DNA of 64,000 nucleotides from Agelas oroides (lineage: Eukaryota; Porifera; Demospongiae; Agelasida; Agelasidae): the NCBI GenBank assembly GCA_949130485.1, contig OX422196.1:5459314-5523313 (forward strand), written 5' to 3'. The translations under genes and the position numbers were made by a program. The notes below the pieces were generated by a model that saw nothing but the letters and a program-made list of their open reading frames with translations, ran no database searches and was not told where the DNA came from. Positions within the stretch are counted from its first letter, which is position 1. Every line of letters begins with the position of its first letter. This document shows, piece by piece, positions 11,040-23,565 of the stretch.

Positions 11040-14000
11040 TAAAGAGTTGCTGTATGCTGCAATAACATGGCAATCGTATACCTGATAGAGACCAAAGCAG
11101 TTCAATTTTCCACATTTCCAGCACTTTTCTATTTAACATTAGTATTGTCCACCATTTTGATACGGTCAACAACTTGGATACAGTGGTGATCGGTCATATG
11201 CAGACTTCAAGTAAGTGCTTGTGTTTAACAGCCTCGTTCCCAGTAAAAGGCTGGGCGGGGGGGCCTGGGAGCCAGTATACACGATGGTGTTGGAGGTTTG
11301 CCAGGGAAGACGCTGACAGCAAGAAGGGAATGTGACAGGCTGGATACAAGACTAGAGTAGATCTTCATCGAGAATTCATCTTGGTATTTGCATGCTAATA
11401 ATACACGTGCAGCGAGTAGCCACGGCGTCTGATCGAAGAAATACGGTAGCTCATGTAGCTCTTTTTCCTGGAAATTGTTCTTGACCGACCTTTGTTGTCA
11501 CAAAATAGGGACAACTGAGAGGCTTCATTCCTGGTACTCAAAATTAATTAGTGGCGGCTTGCGCTAAGTTGGATCCACCCATAAATTCCCAGAATTGAAT
11601 ATCTTGCGCTAGATTGGATCATGCGTTTTATTTGAAAAAATACGGTACTTCTAGTTAAGATATTGTTGTTGCCATAGCAGCAACAGAATATGGGGTTGGT
11701 CTCCTAGATCAGATTCCAAGGCTACTACCATCAAGTGTCCTGCATGCTCTTGGTACCATGGTTTCACTCGATCTCACACCGCCAATCATGTACTCCGTGT
11801 ACCAGGATGAAAGCAAGCACCTAATAAATAATATATGTCTAATATTAAGGTGCACTTAATAACCAGAATTTACGGTACTATTCAAGGGCAACATCTATTT
11901 GAGGGTGGTATTTATTCCTACTGAAAGTCCTTGGATACCACTGAGCTAGCTACCTACCTGTGCACTACTTAGGCTTGTTCCCAGCCTGTAAAAATGGCAT
12001 GGCCATTTATACAGCATAGCATCTGATCATGTATATCATGACCATAATCAATTATGATTCCACAGTTCATTATCTGACCTTCTGTGTGAGTACCTAAATG
12101 TCTTTATATGGAGTAAAATCTAAGGTCCCAATAAAAGTTATAAGTACCACTTAGTTGTCACAATTATACACAACACCACTAATTCAAGAAAAGAACAGCC
12201 AGTGGTTCTTGGAGATGATTTCTCAAAGTGGGGGGGGGGGGGGGAGGGGGGGGGGGGGAGAGGTGCACTGGAGCGTCGGGAGCATCTTTCCACCTCGCGT
12301 TCTACGCTCGGCCCCCCGAAATTTGAAAATTATACAATTGCCTAAACAGCTACAATAGGGTATACAATACAATAACAAAGTACAGCATAATTATAGGCTT
12401 AATGTATTATAGCTGAATACAATGATCCTTGTCCAGCCCTTCAAAACCTAAATTCTTTTCACTTGAGAGTACTTTTAGCATAAACATATCTCTAACACAC
12501 CATATCTCCATTTCTGTCCAAGCTCTGACTCCAAAACTGAACTCAAGTCAACTTACAGCCTTAATAAGCAGACTCGTGACCTTAACCATGCCCACTCATT
12601 AACGAGCATGCAATAGTCAGCACTTTCGGTTGTCATACACCCGCTCAGAGCCAAAGCAGCCATCCTTGCCAGAAATCAACCCCCTGCAAGGTGAGAGTAG
12701 TGTTACTAAGCCTGTCCATGCAGTCAGGGCGAGAGGTAGCCCACCCGGTCCCAACCATGACAGCCAAGCCTAGCAGCCACCATGTGCATGTCACCCACCT
12801 CCCCCCGTCCCACCCTTTCTTCTGACACAAGCCACACACTTGCGCACGGAGACTATCTTTTCTGCGCAGTGTGCAGTGTGATGTAACCAAAAGTGCACTA
12901 TAGGGTTTAAAGGGTTACATAGCTCCAGAATTTCATTAAAATCTACAAAACCCTAGCGGGTACCCTGATTCGTGCATATGCCCTTTGCATGCATGTAGAT
13001 TCCCTCCCCCCCAGGAAAAAATCCTGTATTAAACCTTGCCCTCCCACCTCCCCAACTATAACCCCACCCCTAACCCCATTCACTTGTATGAAATTCATAT
13101 TCTCTCCCCACACCCTGTCCCCAACAATACCACAATCACATATACAACTAGTGAAATTACTACAGTATTGTAGTCGAAACATTGCTAATTGATGATGAGA
13201 AATTCCAGTTGGAATTGAAGAAACCACGTAATCATGAATACCAACCCACCGAGAGAATCGAAGAGTAATGACAGCTACCACGTGCTAGTTACCAGCTAAC
13301 ACACAATAAATGCAGATTATCGAGTGCGTTGTCATGTATCACGGGTAGCGTGCGCCAAATCCAATTTTACGCGTGCTAAACTTAATTTAGCGCACACTGG
13401 ATACTTCTGAGTCACACCCCTGACTAGCACCCTATTGAACAATCTGCGCACCATAATATGTAAACCACCTCCAGATGTGGGTTGAACCCAGTTGCAATCC
13501 GGCCTGAACAGCACATGTAAACAGCTGGCATGGTTTGGAAGTGGATTGTCCGCTGCCTACGGAAGTTATCAGTATTCATGACAAGTAGTACAGCCCCTCA
13601 GCCACAGAAGCACTAGTTGTGAAAGATTATTTATGAACTAAAACAGCTTAGCAGCTGTATGTGTGAACACATTTAATCTGGATTGTAATCCGGGTTAAAC
13701 TAACCCAGGTTAGTAAGTGTAAACGGGGCTTTACTGGCCACACCTACAATGTGGCAAGTGCCAGCAAGTGGGCCACTCATACTTTCATTGGAGATTTTGC
13801 ATTTCAAAGTAGCTCACTCCACACACGGTCTCTCATGATTGATCAACTGACCTACGTTCATATACAGTCCCTCAACTCACTGCCATCAATGTTGTAACAT
13901 TTTTTTACATTCATAATCCATAAATATTTAGTAAGTGGCCACAAACATACACAAACATGTGTGTAATCATGGATAATCCATGGCGCAATGCAGTCCCGTT

Positions 14001-14040
14001 AGTGTGGAGTTTGCTCAGGCTACCCCTAATAACTATTGCA
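11040..14040. repeat. NLR intron of degenerate repeats
   Basis: No exon is seen. There is a G-rich run at 12230-12260, a copy of the 588-800 repeat at 12940-13170, a palindromic half of the foldback family at 13460-13740, and at about 12440-12920 an inverted copy of the element at 22103-22766. Confidence 0.55.
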
Positions 14041-14069
14041 TGGTCATATGGAGCCTAAAAGTTACTTAC

Positions 14070-14165
14070 TCCAATGTTTTGAAGTTTTTGATCACTCTTG
14101 GATCAGCCAGTGCAGTAGCTTCCTCATCTCCAATTCCAGTCCACTTGTACTTATCCATATCAAGA
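14070..14165 (-). CDS. NLR gene: LRR exon 15 (class C, 96 bases)
   Basis: Opens LDMDKYKWTGIGDEEATALA, 32 residues, phase 2, acceptor TTATTCAG. Paired with class A exon 14 at 14365. Confidence 0.84.
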
Positions 14166-14364
14166 CTGAATAAGAAATATATCAGAGAAGCGAAACACAC
14201 ATAAAATTATCACTGCATGTACTCCATTGTATAGAAACCTTCAGCATCCAACCTCCACATTCTTCCATGTAGCTATAATTGGTCCTACTACAACTTATCC
14301 CGAGGCAGCCTGATCCTATAGCACCGACAGATCTCTTTAGAGCATCAATCAGTTTATAACTCAC

Positions 14365-14448
14365 TTCAGTTCTTCCAGTGACTTGTTATGTTGCAGTGCT
14401 ATGGCCAGAGTTATGGCTCCAGTAGCAGTCAGATCATTGTCTCTGAGG
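14365..14448 (-). CDS. NLR gene: LRR exon 14 (class A, 84 bases)
   Basis: Opens LRDNDLTATGAITLAIAL, phase 2, donor GTGAG. It differs from other class A exons in helix residues, so the copies have diverged. Confidence 0.84.
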
Positions 14449-14614
14449 CTGCAGTGGGATATAATCAGACATACTCGAGTTGGCTAAATCCATGTTTCTG
14501 TTGCTATGGCAATGATAACTCTTCCCCACCTCAACTGCTGTAACTCAAACCACATATTTTAATAGAAAGGATCTGACTGTGGTGTCTAGTCAATTTGATT
14601 CCAGGCAATATTTC

Positions 14615-14691
14615 AGTCGGTCGGTCGGTCGGTCGGTCGGTCGGTCGGTGCAGTGCAGTGCAGTGCAGTGCAGTGCAGTGCAGTGCAGTGC
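14615..14691 (+). repeat. GTCG then CAGTG tandem repeats
   Basis: A GTCG (four-base) run passes directly into a CAGTG (five-base) run. The equivalent position in the neighbouring module (near 16115) has a short GTCT run instead. Confidence 0.88.
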
Positions 14692-15587
14692 TGGGTTAAA
14701 GAGCTGCTGTTATGCTGCAATAACATGGCAATCTAATTAACGTATACCTGATAGAGACCAAAGCAGTTCAATTTTCCACATTTCCAGCACTTTTCTATTT
14801 AACATTAGTATTGTCCACCATTTTGATACGGTCAACAACTTGGATACGGTGGTGATCAGTCATATGCGGACTTCAAGCAAGTGTTTGTGTTTCCTAGCAG
14901 TATAGTACACATTACTGCAAACAACCAAAAGCTGGGCGGAGGCCTGTGAACCAGTATACATGTTGATGGTGTTCGAGGTTTGACAGGGAAGTGAAACCAC
15001 ACTCAAGACGCTAACAGCAAGAAAGGAGTTGTGACAGGCTGGATACAAGACTAGACTAGATCTTCATCGAGAGTTCATCTTGGCATTTGCATGCCATCCA
15101 CTCTGTGTGTGAGCAGTCTAGTCTTTACTTTAGAAAAGTTAGAGAATGCTGGCCAGCTCTCTATAGCACAGCAATCTCTAACCGATTGACGTGGCTCAGT
15201 GTCACTGGCTACACCTACAATAAGGTAAGCTCCAGCTAGCGACCACTCATGCTTTCAGTGGAGATTTTGCATTCAAAAGTACATTGGTGTAGCTCACTCC
15301 ACACATGGTCTCTCATGATTGATCAGATGACCTACATCCACATGCAGTCCCCCAACTCACTGCCACCAATGTTGTGGTATGAATATATGTATAATTTATT
15401 TACACATTCATAATGCTTGTTACACATAAATTTAGTTTGGGATATAAAGTAAGTGGCCACAAACATACACATACACGTGGGCAATCATGGATAATCCATG
15501 GCGCAATGCAGTCCCGTTAGTGTGGAGCTTGCTCAGGCTACCCCTAATAACTATTGCATGGTCATATGGAGCCTAAAAGTCACTTAC

Positions 15588-15683
15588 TCCAATGTTTTGA
15601 AGTTTTTGATCACTCTCGGATCAGCCAGTACAGTAGCTTCCTCATCCCCAATTCCAGTCCACTGGTAATCAGTCCAATCAAGA
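15588..15683 (-). CDS. NLR gene: LRR exon 13 (class C, 96 bases)
   Basis: Opens LDWTDYQWTGIGDEEATVLA, phase 2, intact borders. It is the most divergent class C copy, with DYQW in place of KYKW. Confidence 0.82.
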
Positions 15684-15851
15684 CTGAATAAGAAATATAT
15701 CAGGGGGAAAACATATAGTGTGTATTACATTACTCCATTCTATAGAAATATCAGCATCCAACCCCCACATTCCTGCATGTAACTAAAATCAGTCCTAGTA
15801 TAACTTATCACAAAGCAGCCTGACACTAAGACCTCAGAGCATCAATCTCAC

Positions 15852-15935
15852 TTCAGTACTTCCAGTGACTTGTTATGTTGGAGTGCTCTGGCCAGAGTTA
15901 TCACCCCAGTGGCAGTCAGACCATTGTCACTGAGG
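15852..15935 (-). CDS. NLR gene: LRR exon 12 (class A, 84 bases)
   Basis: Opens LSDNGLTATGVITLARAL, phase 2. Partner of class C exon 13. The 15.5-16.35 kb segment is a tandem copy of 14.0-14.9 kb. Confidence 0.83.
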
Positions 15936-15939
15936 CTGC

Positions 15940-17302
15940 AGGTGGGTGTAATCAGACATGAACACACGCTCGAGTTGGGTTTCTTTTGCAAATGATAACT
16001 CCTCACCACCTCAACTCACACTACTTATTTCCACGAAAGGGATCTGAATGTGGTGTCTAGTCAATTTGTTTCCAGGCACCATCATTATTACACTATGTGC
16101 GCATGCAATCAGTTTTGGCCGTCTGTCTGTCTGTCCGTCAGTCACTTTGTCAGTACAGTGAAAAATGTAAAAATCAGCACATTAATTTTGCTGTATGCAC
16201 CAATGACATGGCGATCTAAAATAAATTAACATGTGTACCTGATAGAGACCAAAGCAGTTCAATCCTTTGCATTTCCAGTGCTTTTCTATTTGTATTGTCC
16301 ACCATTTTGATACGGTCAACAACTTGGATATGGTGAAGACCAGTCATATGTGTTTGGGTTTACCAGCCTCGTTTCCAGTATAGTACATGTTACTGCAAAC
16401 AAGCAAAAGCTGGCAGGGCCAGAGCCAGCCATGGTGATGATCGTTGATGCTAGGGGGGTCTGGGGGCGTGTCCCCCAAGAAATTTGTATTCTGAGATCGC
16501 TTCTGAGGCTATGTTTCAGCCAAAATGGTATTAGAATCTCCTACCTGTAGCTACTTACTGCAGCCAGTGAAGCTACTTGAAACAACTGAACAAAGCTGCC
16601 AGAAATGACCATCTCACATAAGTATTTTTCAATGGGGAAAGGCGATGCGAGTTGCCTGGAAGGCTTGATCTAATCTCTTTTTGGAAGATTGCCATCATTT
16701 GCTTGCATGCATCATTTCACACACGTTAGCCCCACCCCCATTTTGCATGCTGCTCTCACACTTAGATGTCATATGGAAAATCAACAATCCAGTCATCGTC
16801 ACTTTGAACGCTTGATGTCTCAAAAAACGCCTCATCATACTTTGGCCATGGTATTGCATCTGCATACAGTTGAATTCACGTAAGTTACCAGGCTGGTTCT
16901 CTCACAAACGCCCTAGGTATAAGGTTATCGTATCTACTATACAGCTAGGCCTAGTCTTATGAAACTATAACGCTGATGGGTAGATCCTGTATATCTCAGC
17001 AGCCGTGCAGTTCCACTGTCAGTGGTCACAATCAGTTGTGAACACAAGCAGCCCTAGTGCTAGCTTGGTGACTATTTTGCAACTGTCTGTATACATATTC
17101 ATGTATACGGTTTGTTTACATGATAGTCTCATAATACCATATTTCTTCAATCAGACGCCACAGCCACTGTTTTTTCACGGTTTGTTTTTGTGCGGCTACT
17201 CTTTGAGGGCGGCATCCATTTTTTTTGGAAAGCCTATGAATATCAACAATGGCTGAATAAGGTACGTACAGGCAAGAGTTTATTACAGTATTAAGAGTGT
17301 AA
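15940..17302. other. NLR intron with duplicated flank
   Basis: No exon is seen. The part up to about 16350 matches the flanks of the other A-C modules. Positions 16430-16500 contain a T/C/G-rich stretch (GGGGGCGTGTCCCCCAAGAA) like the right end of the hAT element at 39975-40010, and a similar fragment is at 21500. These are probably old hAT scraps. Confidence 0.5.
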
Positions 17303-17356
17303 AACTCCCATATGTTTCTATACCCACCATCTGGATGGGAGGACGTACGCAATCAG

Positions 17357-17460
17357 TAGCCTCGTTCCCAGGCCCCACCCAGCTTTCTGTCGCTTATTAG
17401 TACAGTAAAGTGGGACTAATAAGCGATGGAAAGCTGGGCGGGGCCTGGGAACGAGGCTAT
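17357..17460. mobile_element. Palindromic MITE with 8-bp target duplication
   Basis: A near-perfect hairpin from TAGCCTCGTTCCCAGGCC to GGCCTGGGAACGAGGCTA. It is flanked by GCAATCAG at 17349-17356 and 17461-17468. It sits in the left arm of the large palindrome only. The matching right arm lacks it, so it arrived after the palindrome formed. Confidence 0.88.
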
Positions 17461-17639
17461 GCAATCAGCAGTGAATATGCTAAGCTGTGAAAACACAGCA
17501 GTAAAGAGGCTGGCTTTTGCTGTTCTGTGGTGGCCCGGTAGTGTCAAAAACGACTTTCGCATGTCACATTGAATTCGCCTCTGCAATCGCTAAATTAGAT
17601 ATACGGCATTGCGTTATTCGTAAATATACGGTAGCGCGA

Positions 17640-20600
17640 TCGGTCAGTGATCACCCTGTGCGGTCACCGATCGGAGTGGTACGGTCTGTGATCACCCCGT
17701 GCGGTCACCAATCGGAGTGGTGCGGTCTGTGATCTACCTGTGCGGTCACCGATCAAGGTTGTGCGGTCTGTGATCTACCTGTGCGGTCACCGATCGAGGT
17801 TGTGCGGTCTGTGATCTACCTGTGCGGTCACCGATCGAGGTTGTGTGGTCTGTGATCACCCTGTGCGGTCACCGATCGGAGTGGTGCGGTCTGTGATCTA
17901 CCTGTGCGGTCACCGATCAAGGTTGTGCGGTCTGTGATCTACCTGTGCGGTCACCGATCAAGGTTGTGCGGTCTGTGATCACCCTGTGCGGTCACCGATC
18001 GGAGTGGTGCGGTCTGTGATCTACCTGTGCGGTCACCGATCGAGGTTATGCGGTCTGTGATCTACCTGTGCAGTCACCGATCGAGGTTGTGCGGTCTGTG
18101 ATCTACCTGTGCGGTCACCGATCAAGGTTGTGCGGTCTGTGATCTACCTGTGCGGTCACCGATCGAGGTTGTGCGGTCTGTGATCTACCTGTGCGGTCAC
18201 CGATCGAGGTTGTGCGGTCTGTGATCTACCTGTGCGGTCACCGATCGAGGTTGTGTGGTCTGTGATCACCCTGTGCGGTCACCGATCGGAGTGGTGCGGT
18301 CTGTGATCTACCTGTGCGGTCACCGATCGAGGTTGTGCGGTCTGTGATCTACCTGTGCAGTCACCGATCGAGGTTGTGCGGTCTGTGATCTACCTGTGCG
18401 GTCACCGATCAAGGTTGTGCGGTCTGTGATCTACCTGTGCGGTCACCGATCGAGGTTGTGCGGTCTGTGATCTACCTGTGCGGTCACCGATCGAGGTTGT
18501 GTGGTCTGTGATCACCCTGTGCGGTCACCGATCGGAGTGGTGCGGTCTGTGATCTACCTGTGCGGTCACCGATCGAGGTTGTGCGGTCTGTGATCTACCT
18601 GTGCGGTCACCGATCGAGGTTGTGCGGTCTGTGATCTACCTGTGCGGTCACCGATCGAGGTTGTGCGGTCTGTGATCTACCTGTGCGGTCACCGATTGAG
18701 GTTGTGTGGTCTGTGATCACCCTGTGCGGTCACCGATCGGAGTGGTGCGGTCTGTGATCTACCTGTGTGGTCACCGATCGAGGTTGTGCGGTCTGTGATC
18801 TACCAGTGCGGTCACCGATCGAGGTTGTACGGTCTGTGATCTACCTGTGCGGTCACTGATCGGTGTGGTGCGGTCACCGATCGGAGTGCTGCGGTCTGTG
18901 ATCTACCTGTGCGGTCACCGATCGGTGTGGTGCGGTCTGTGATCACCCTGTGCGGACACCGATCACTTTGTGCGGTCACCGATCTGCTCTGTGCGGTCAC
19001 CGATCTTAGCGTGCGGTCACCGATCTTAGCGTGCGCTCACCGATCTGCCCTGTGCGGTGACCGATCACTCAGTGCGCTCACCGATCTGCCCTGTGAGGTC
19101 ACCGATCACTCAGTGCGATCACCGATCTGCCCTGTGCGGTCACCGATCTTAGCGTGCGCTCACCGATCTGCCCTGTGCGGTCACCGATCACTCTGTGCGG
19201 TCACCGAGCAGGGTAGATCGGTGAGCGCACACTAAGATCGGTGACCGCACAGGTAGATCACAGACCGCAGCACTCCGATCGGTGACCGCACCACACCGAT
19301 CAGTGACCGCACAGGTAGATCACAGACCGTACAACCTCGATCGGTGACCGCACAGGTAGATCACAGACCGCACAACCTCGATCGGTGACCACACAGGTAG
19401 ATCACAGACCGTACAACCTCGATCGGTGACCGCACAGGTAGATCACAGACCGCACAACCTCGATCGGTGACCACACAGGTAGATCACAGACCGCACCACT
19501 CCGATCGGTGACCGCACAGGGTGATCACAGACCACACAACCTCAATCGGTGACCGCACAGGTAGATCACAGACCGCACAACCTCGATCGGTGACCGCACA
19601 GGTAGATCACAGACCGCACAACCTCGATCGGTGACCGCACAGGTAGATCACAGACCGCACAACCTCGATCGGTGACCGCACAGGTAGATCACAGACCGCA
19701 CCACTCCGATCGGTGACCGCACAGGGTGATCACAGACCACACAACCTCGATCGGTGACCGCACAGGTAGATCACAGACCGCACAACCTCGATCGGTGACC
19801 GCACAGGTAGATCACAGACCGCACAACCTTGATCGGTGACCGCACAGGTAGATCACAGACCGCACAACCTCGATCGGTGACCGCACAGGTAGATCACAGA
19901 CCGCACAACCTCGATCGGTGACCGCACAGGTAGATCACAGACCGCACCACTCCGATCGGTGACCGCACAGGGTGATCACAGACCACACAACCTCGATCGG
20001 TGACCGCACAGGTAGATCACAGACCGCACAACCTCGATCGGTGACCGCACAGGTAGATCACAGACCGCACAACCTCGATCGGTGACCGCACAGGTAGATC
20101 ACAGACCGCACAACCTTGATCGGTGACCGCACAGGTAGATCACAGACCGCACAACCTCGATCGGTGACTGCACAGGTAGATCACAGACCGCATAACCTCG
20201 ATCGGTGACCGCACAGGTAGATCACAGACCGCACCACTCCGATCGGTGACCGCACAGGGTGATCACAGACCGCACAACCTTGATCGGTGACCGCACAGGT
20301 AGATCACAGACCGCACAACCTTGATCGGTGACCGCACAGGTAGATCACAGACCGCACCACTCCGATCGGTGACCGCACAGGGTGATCACAGACCACACAA
20401 CCTCGATCGGTGACCGCACAGGTAGATCACAGACCGCACAACCTCGATCGGTGACCGCACAGGTAGATCACAGACCGCACAACCTTGATCGGTGACCGCA
20501 CAGGTAGATCACAGACCGCACCACTCCGATTGGTGACCGCACGGGGTGATCACAGACCGTACCACTCCGATCGGTGACCGCACAGGTAGATCACAGACCG

Positions 20601-20690
20601 CACCACTCCGATCGGTGACCGCACGGGGTGATCACAGACCGCACCACTCCGATCGGTGACCGCACAGGGTGATCACTGACCGATCGTGCT
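17640..20690. repeat. 41-bp satellite in two opposed arrays
   Basis: The unit is two related halves of 20 and 21 bp, each with GTGCGGTC followed by a GATC-containing box. Variant units (GTGTGGTCTGTGATCACCC, and a CCGATTGAGG variant at 18693) recur at multiples of 41 bp. The rarer variants appear in mirror order in the right arm, for example GAGG/CCTC with the same T change at 19540. Reading frames across the array are by-products of the repeat and are not called as genes. Confidence 0.95.
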
Positions 20691-20920
20691 ACCGTATATT
20701 TACGAATAACGCAATGCCGTATATCTAATTTAGCGATTGCGGAGCCGAATTCAATGTGACATGCGAAAGTCGTTTTTGACACTACCGGGCCACCACACTG
20801 TTCACATAGCACTACCACCTAGAATGGCTTCATGTTAAGTACCTGCTAAACATATTCACTGCTGATTGCCTAAGTCATCCTATCCAGATGGCGGGTATAG
20901 AAACCATATGGGAGTTGCAC

Positions 20921-22102
20921 ACCAGAGGTTGCGTTCCCAGATTCTTGCACGAGAGCCTGGGAATGAGACTAGACAGACACTTTCTGCAGCTAATCACATT
21001 GTGATGACTGATAGACGCTGGCAGCAATGCCCACAGCCTCTCAGTCCTGCTGTCAGCTGTGGAAACAAGTTGTAAAACACAAACAGCTTTAGCGCTAGCT
21101 CAGTTACTGTCACTGAAACTTATTTGTACACGTGTTTGTGGGATCAATTGCTAGCCATTGCTACTACCCGAGGGCGGTGTTTATTTTGCTCAGAGCTTCC
21201 AATCGTGCAACTAATATTTGAGGGCAGTGACTACTCAAGGGTACGTATATCACTCAGTGCTTCTAATTTTGTAGCTACTACTCAGCGGTGGTGACTATTC
21301 AATATTGTGTCCGACTGAAAAAATATGGTATGAGCTTAACCACTCATGTTAGCTGTAATGTAAGCTATGTGTTCAATAGCTCTCATCAAACTAAAATCCA
21401 AGCCTTTCACTTATGGTTATTCAGGACCATACCCTACTTCTTTGTCTGGGGGGGCCAACTTATTGGCTGAAGTAGAGAACATAGCTGCAGCCTTTTACTC
21501 CAGGGGGGTCGGGGGGAATACTCCCCCAGGAAGTTTTTGTAGTTTTAGGTGTTCTGAGGTGCATTTTCTGAGGCATACAGGAAATCACACAGAGCTTCTT
21601 GAGAAAGTTTCATTGGGCGGCTCATTATCATTGTCGCATGCTGAACTACTAGAACTGGAAACCATCTCCACCTAGGGCCTACCCACCTAGGGCCTACCCC
21701 GAGTGCATGGATGCACGACACATGCACGTATATCATAACTGAGAGGTCATGTGATAGTATGCATTATTAGGGATTTGAAACCCACTGCCTAGTCAGCACT
21801 TAGCAGTCAACAGTTTCGCAAGCCATGCAGATCTAACCAACCCAGCGCAGATCATTTTTGGAGTCATGCACGGGGCACATATAACGAAAGCGATCCACAC
21901 TAGCGTTGGTGGATCTGGCTTGCGAGACTAGCAAACAGCAATAGAGCAGGCCAGAAAAGATAGTCTCTGTGCGTTTGCCTACTGAGAGTGTTGACTATTG
22001 CATGCTACTCTCACCTTTTAGGCGGTTCATTTCTGGCCAGGAAGGCTTCTTGGGCTCCAAGCGGGTGTTTGCCTACTGAGAGTGTTGACTATTGCATGCT
22101 TA
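20921..22102. other. NLR intron, repeat remnants
   Basis: No exon is seen. There is a G-rich hAT-like scrap at 21490-21540. A short inverted element at about 21825-21930 ends with GGCTTGCGAGACTA, the same terminal sequence as the longer elements at 40664 and 48967. Confidence 0.5.
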
Positions 22103-22766
22103 TTAACCCTTTAAACCCTATAGTACACTTTTGATAACGTCATACTGCGCACTGCGCAGAAAAGATAGTCTCTGCGCGCTGGCGCGCAGGTTCTGCGTCA
22201 GCAGAAAGGGTGGGACAGGGGGAGGTGGGTGGGGTCACCCGCAGGGTGCTGTGCACATGGCAGCTGCTAGGCTTGGCTGCAAAAGGACCGTGGTTGGCAC
22301 CGGGTGGGCCAACTCTTGGCCTGGCTGCATGAGCAGGCTTAGAAAATGCTACTCTCACCTTTCAGGGGGTTCATTTCTGGCAGGGAAGGCTTCTTGGGCT
22401 CTAAGCGGGTGTTTGCCAATCGAGAGTGCTGACCATTGCATGCTCGTTAATGAGGGGGCGTGGTTAAGGTCACGTGTCTGCTTGCTAAGGCTGGAAGTGG
22501 AGTTGGGCTCAGTTTTGGAGTCAGAGCTTTGACACAAATGGAGATACGGTGCGTTAAAGGCATGTTTAGGCTAAAACTAATCTCCAGTGAAAAAAATTCA
22601 GTGTTTAAAGGGTTAAGCCTGAAAGTGCACTGGGGTTCATTTTTGGAGTCAGAGCTCAGACAGAAATGAAGATATGGTGCATTAGAGGCATGTGTGTGCT
22701 AAAAGTCATCTCAAGTGAAACAAATTTAATTAAAAGCAACTTTAACTTTAGGTGTTAAAGGGTTAA
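22103..22766. mobile_element. Element with TTAACCCTTTAA ends
   Basis: The left end is TTAACCCTTTAAACCC and the right end, on the minus strand, is TTAACCCTTTAACACC. The interior is G-rich and contains a run of related 60-80 bp sub-repeats. An inverted, less complete copy lies at about 12440-12920. Confidence 0.6.
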
Positions 22767-22814
22767 AAGGAACTTTAACCTAAATTGTAATGTGGAGCTT
22801 AAAAAGTTACTTAC

Positions 22815-22910
22815 TCCAATGTTTTGAAGTTCTTGATCACTCTCGGATCAGCCAGTGCAGTAGCTCCCTCATCCCCAATTCCAGTCCACTTGTATTTATC
22901 CATATCAAGA
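22815..22910 (-). CDS. NLR gene: LRR exon 11 (class C, 96 bases)
   Basis: Opens LDMDKYKWTGIGDEGATALA. Phase 2, acceptor TTATTCAG, donor GTAAGT. It is separated from its class A partner (exon 10, 25106) by about 2.2 kb because mobile elements have inserted between them. Confidence 0.85.
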
Positions 22911-22923
22911 CTGAATAAGAAAT

Positions 22924-23442
22924 ACCGTAAAATCGGGATAATAAGCACCCATGCATAGAAAATAAGCACCCCATGAATATAGGCACCCGTTTTGATTACA
23001 ACAACCACATCACATTTATAAGCACCCATACAAAAATTGGCATCCCACATGAAAGAAAAAGCACCCGTTACCGCGCAAACAGAAGTGAATTTGCTGATTC
23101 GGTTTTTTTGAACGTAGCGGCTAATTTTCATCAGGGTCTATCTCCAATTGTAAGCAAGCTATTGACATGCGATACAAAACCACAATTTAGGCAAAGCCCT
23201 CTTGATAAAACATACCCAGGAATTTAGTAAAAACCTCTTACAGACTCATTGGTGTCAAGCGTAGGTGGGTGGGGGTTGGCAACAGTCGATCGATTGCTGA
23301 CTGTATCTCTGGTTGTAGAAAAGCTATAAACATAAAAAGAAACTCTAGGCCTACATAGCTAATCCGTTCCCACACAACTGCACGCTACCAGAAAATTATA
23401 TGCATTTATTAGCACCCCATGATAACCCTTAGTTACGGTATA
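22924..23442. mobile_element. MITE with TACCGTAA ends (TAAGCACCC family)
   Basis: The left end reads TACCGTAAAATCGGGATAAT and the minus-strand right end TACCGTAACTAAGGGTTATC. Internal AAGCACCC motifs are repeated. A truncated inverted relative is found at about 62140-62350 inside an ATP6V1D intron. Confidence 0.7.
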
Positions 23443-23565
23443 TCTGGAGGAAAAATCATGCACAGACAGTGAATATAATAGTAATAATTACAGTACTCCT
23501 TTATAAAACATCCAGCATCCAACCCCCACATTCCTGCATGCAGCTACGTATATTTAGCCCTAGTA

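Larger units (their letters stand above)
17303..20920. mobile_element. 3.6-kb foldback palindrome with satellite arms
   Basis: The outer arms match as inverted copies: AACTCCCATATG at the left and CATATGGGAGTT at the right. They are followed inward by GCAATCAGCAGTGAATATG and its complement, then about 115 bp (17526-17640 and 20688-20800) that are almost identical in inverse. The interior is a 41-bp tandem repeat in one orientation to about 19205 and in the opposite orientation from about 19215. The design resembles foldback (FB-type) elements whose long inverted ends are made of short tandem repeats. No transposase is present. It lies in the NLR intron between LRR exons 11 and 12. Confidence 0.85.

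Noticed and set aside
17640-20690. Regular repeats that could suggest a CRISPR array
   Set aside because: There are no unique spacers: the 41-bp unit is continuous satellite, in two opposite arrays, in a eukaryotic genome.
17517-20818. Open frames of 60-110 codons over the satellite
   Set aside because: They repeat the same short peptide in each unit and appear on both strands symmetrically; they follow from the repeat unit, not from a gene.
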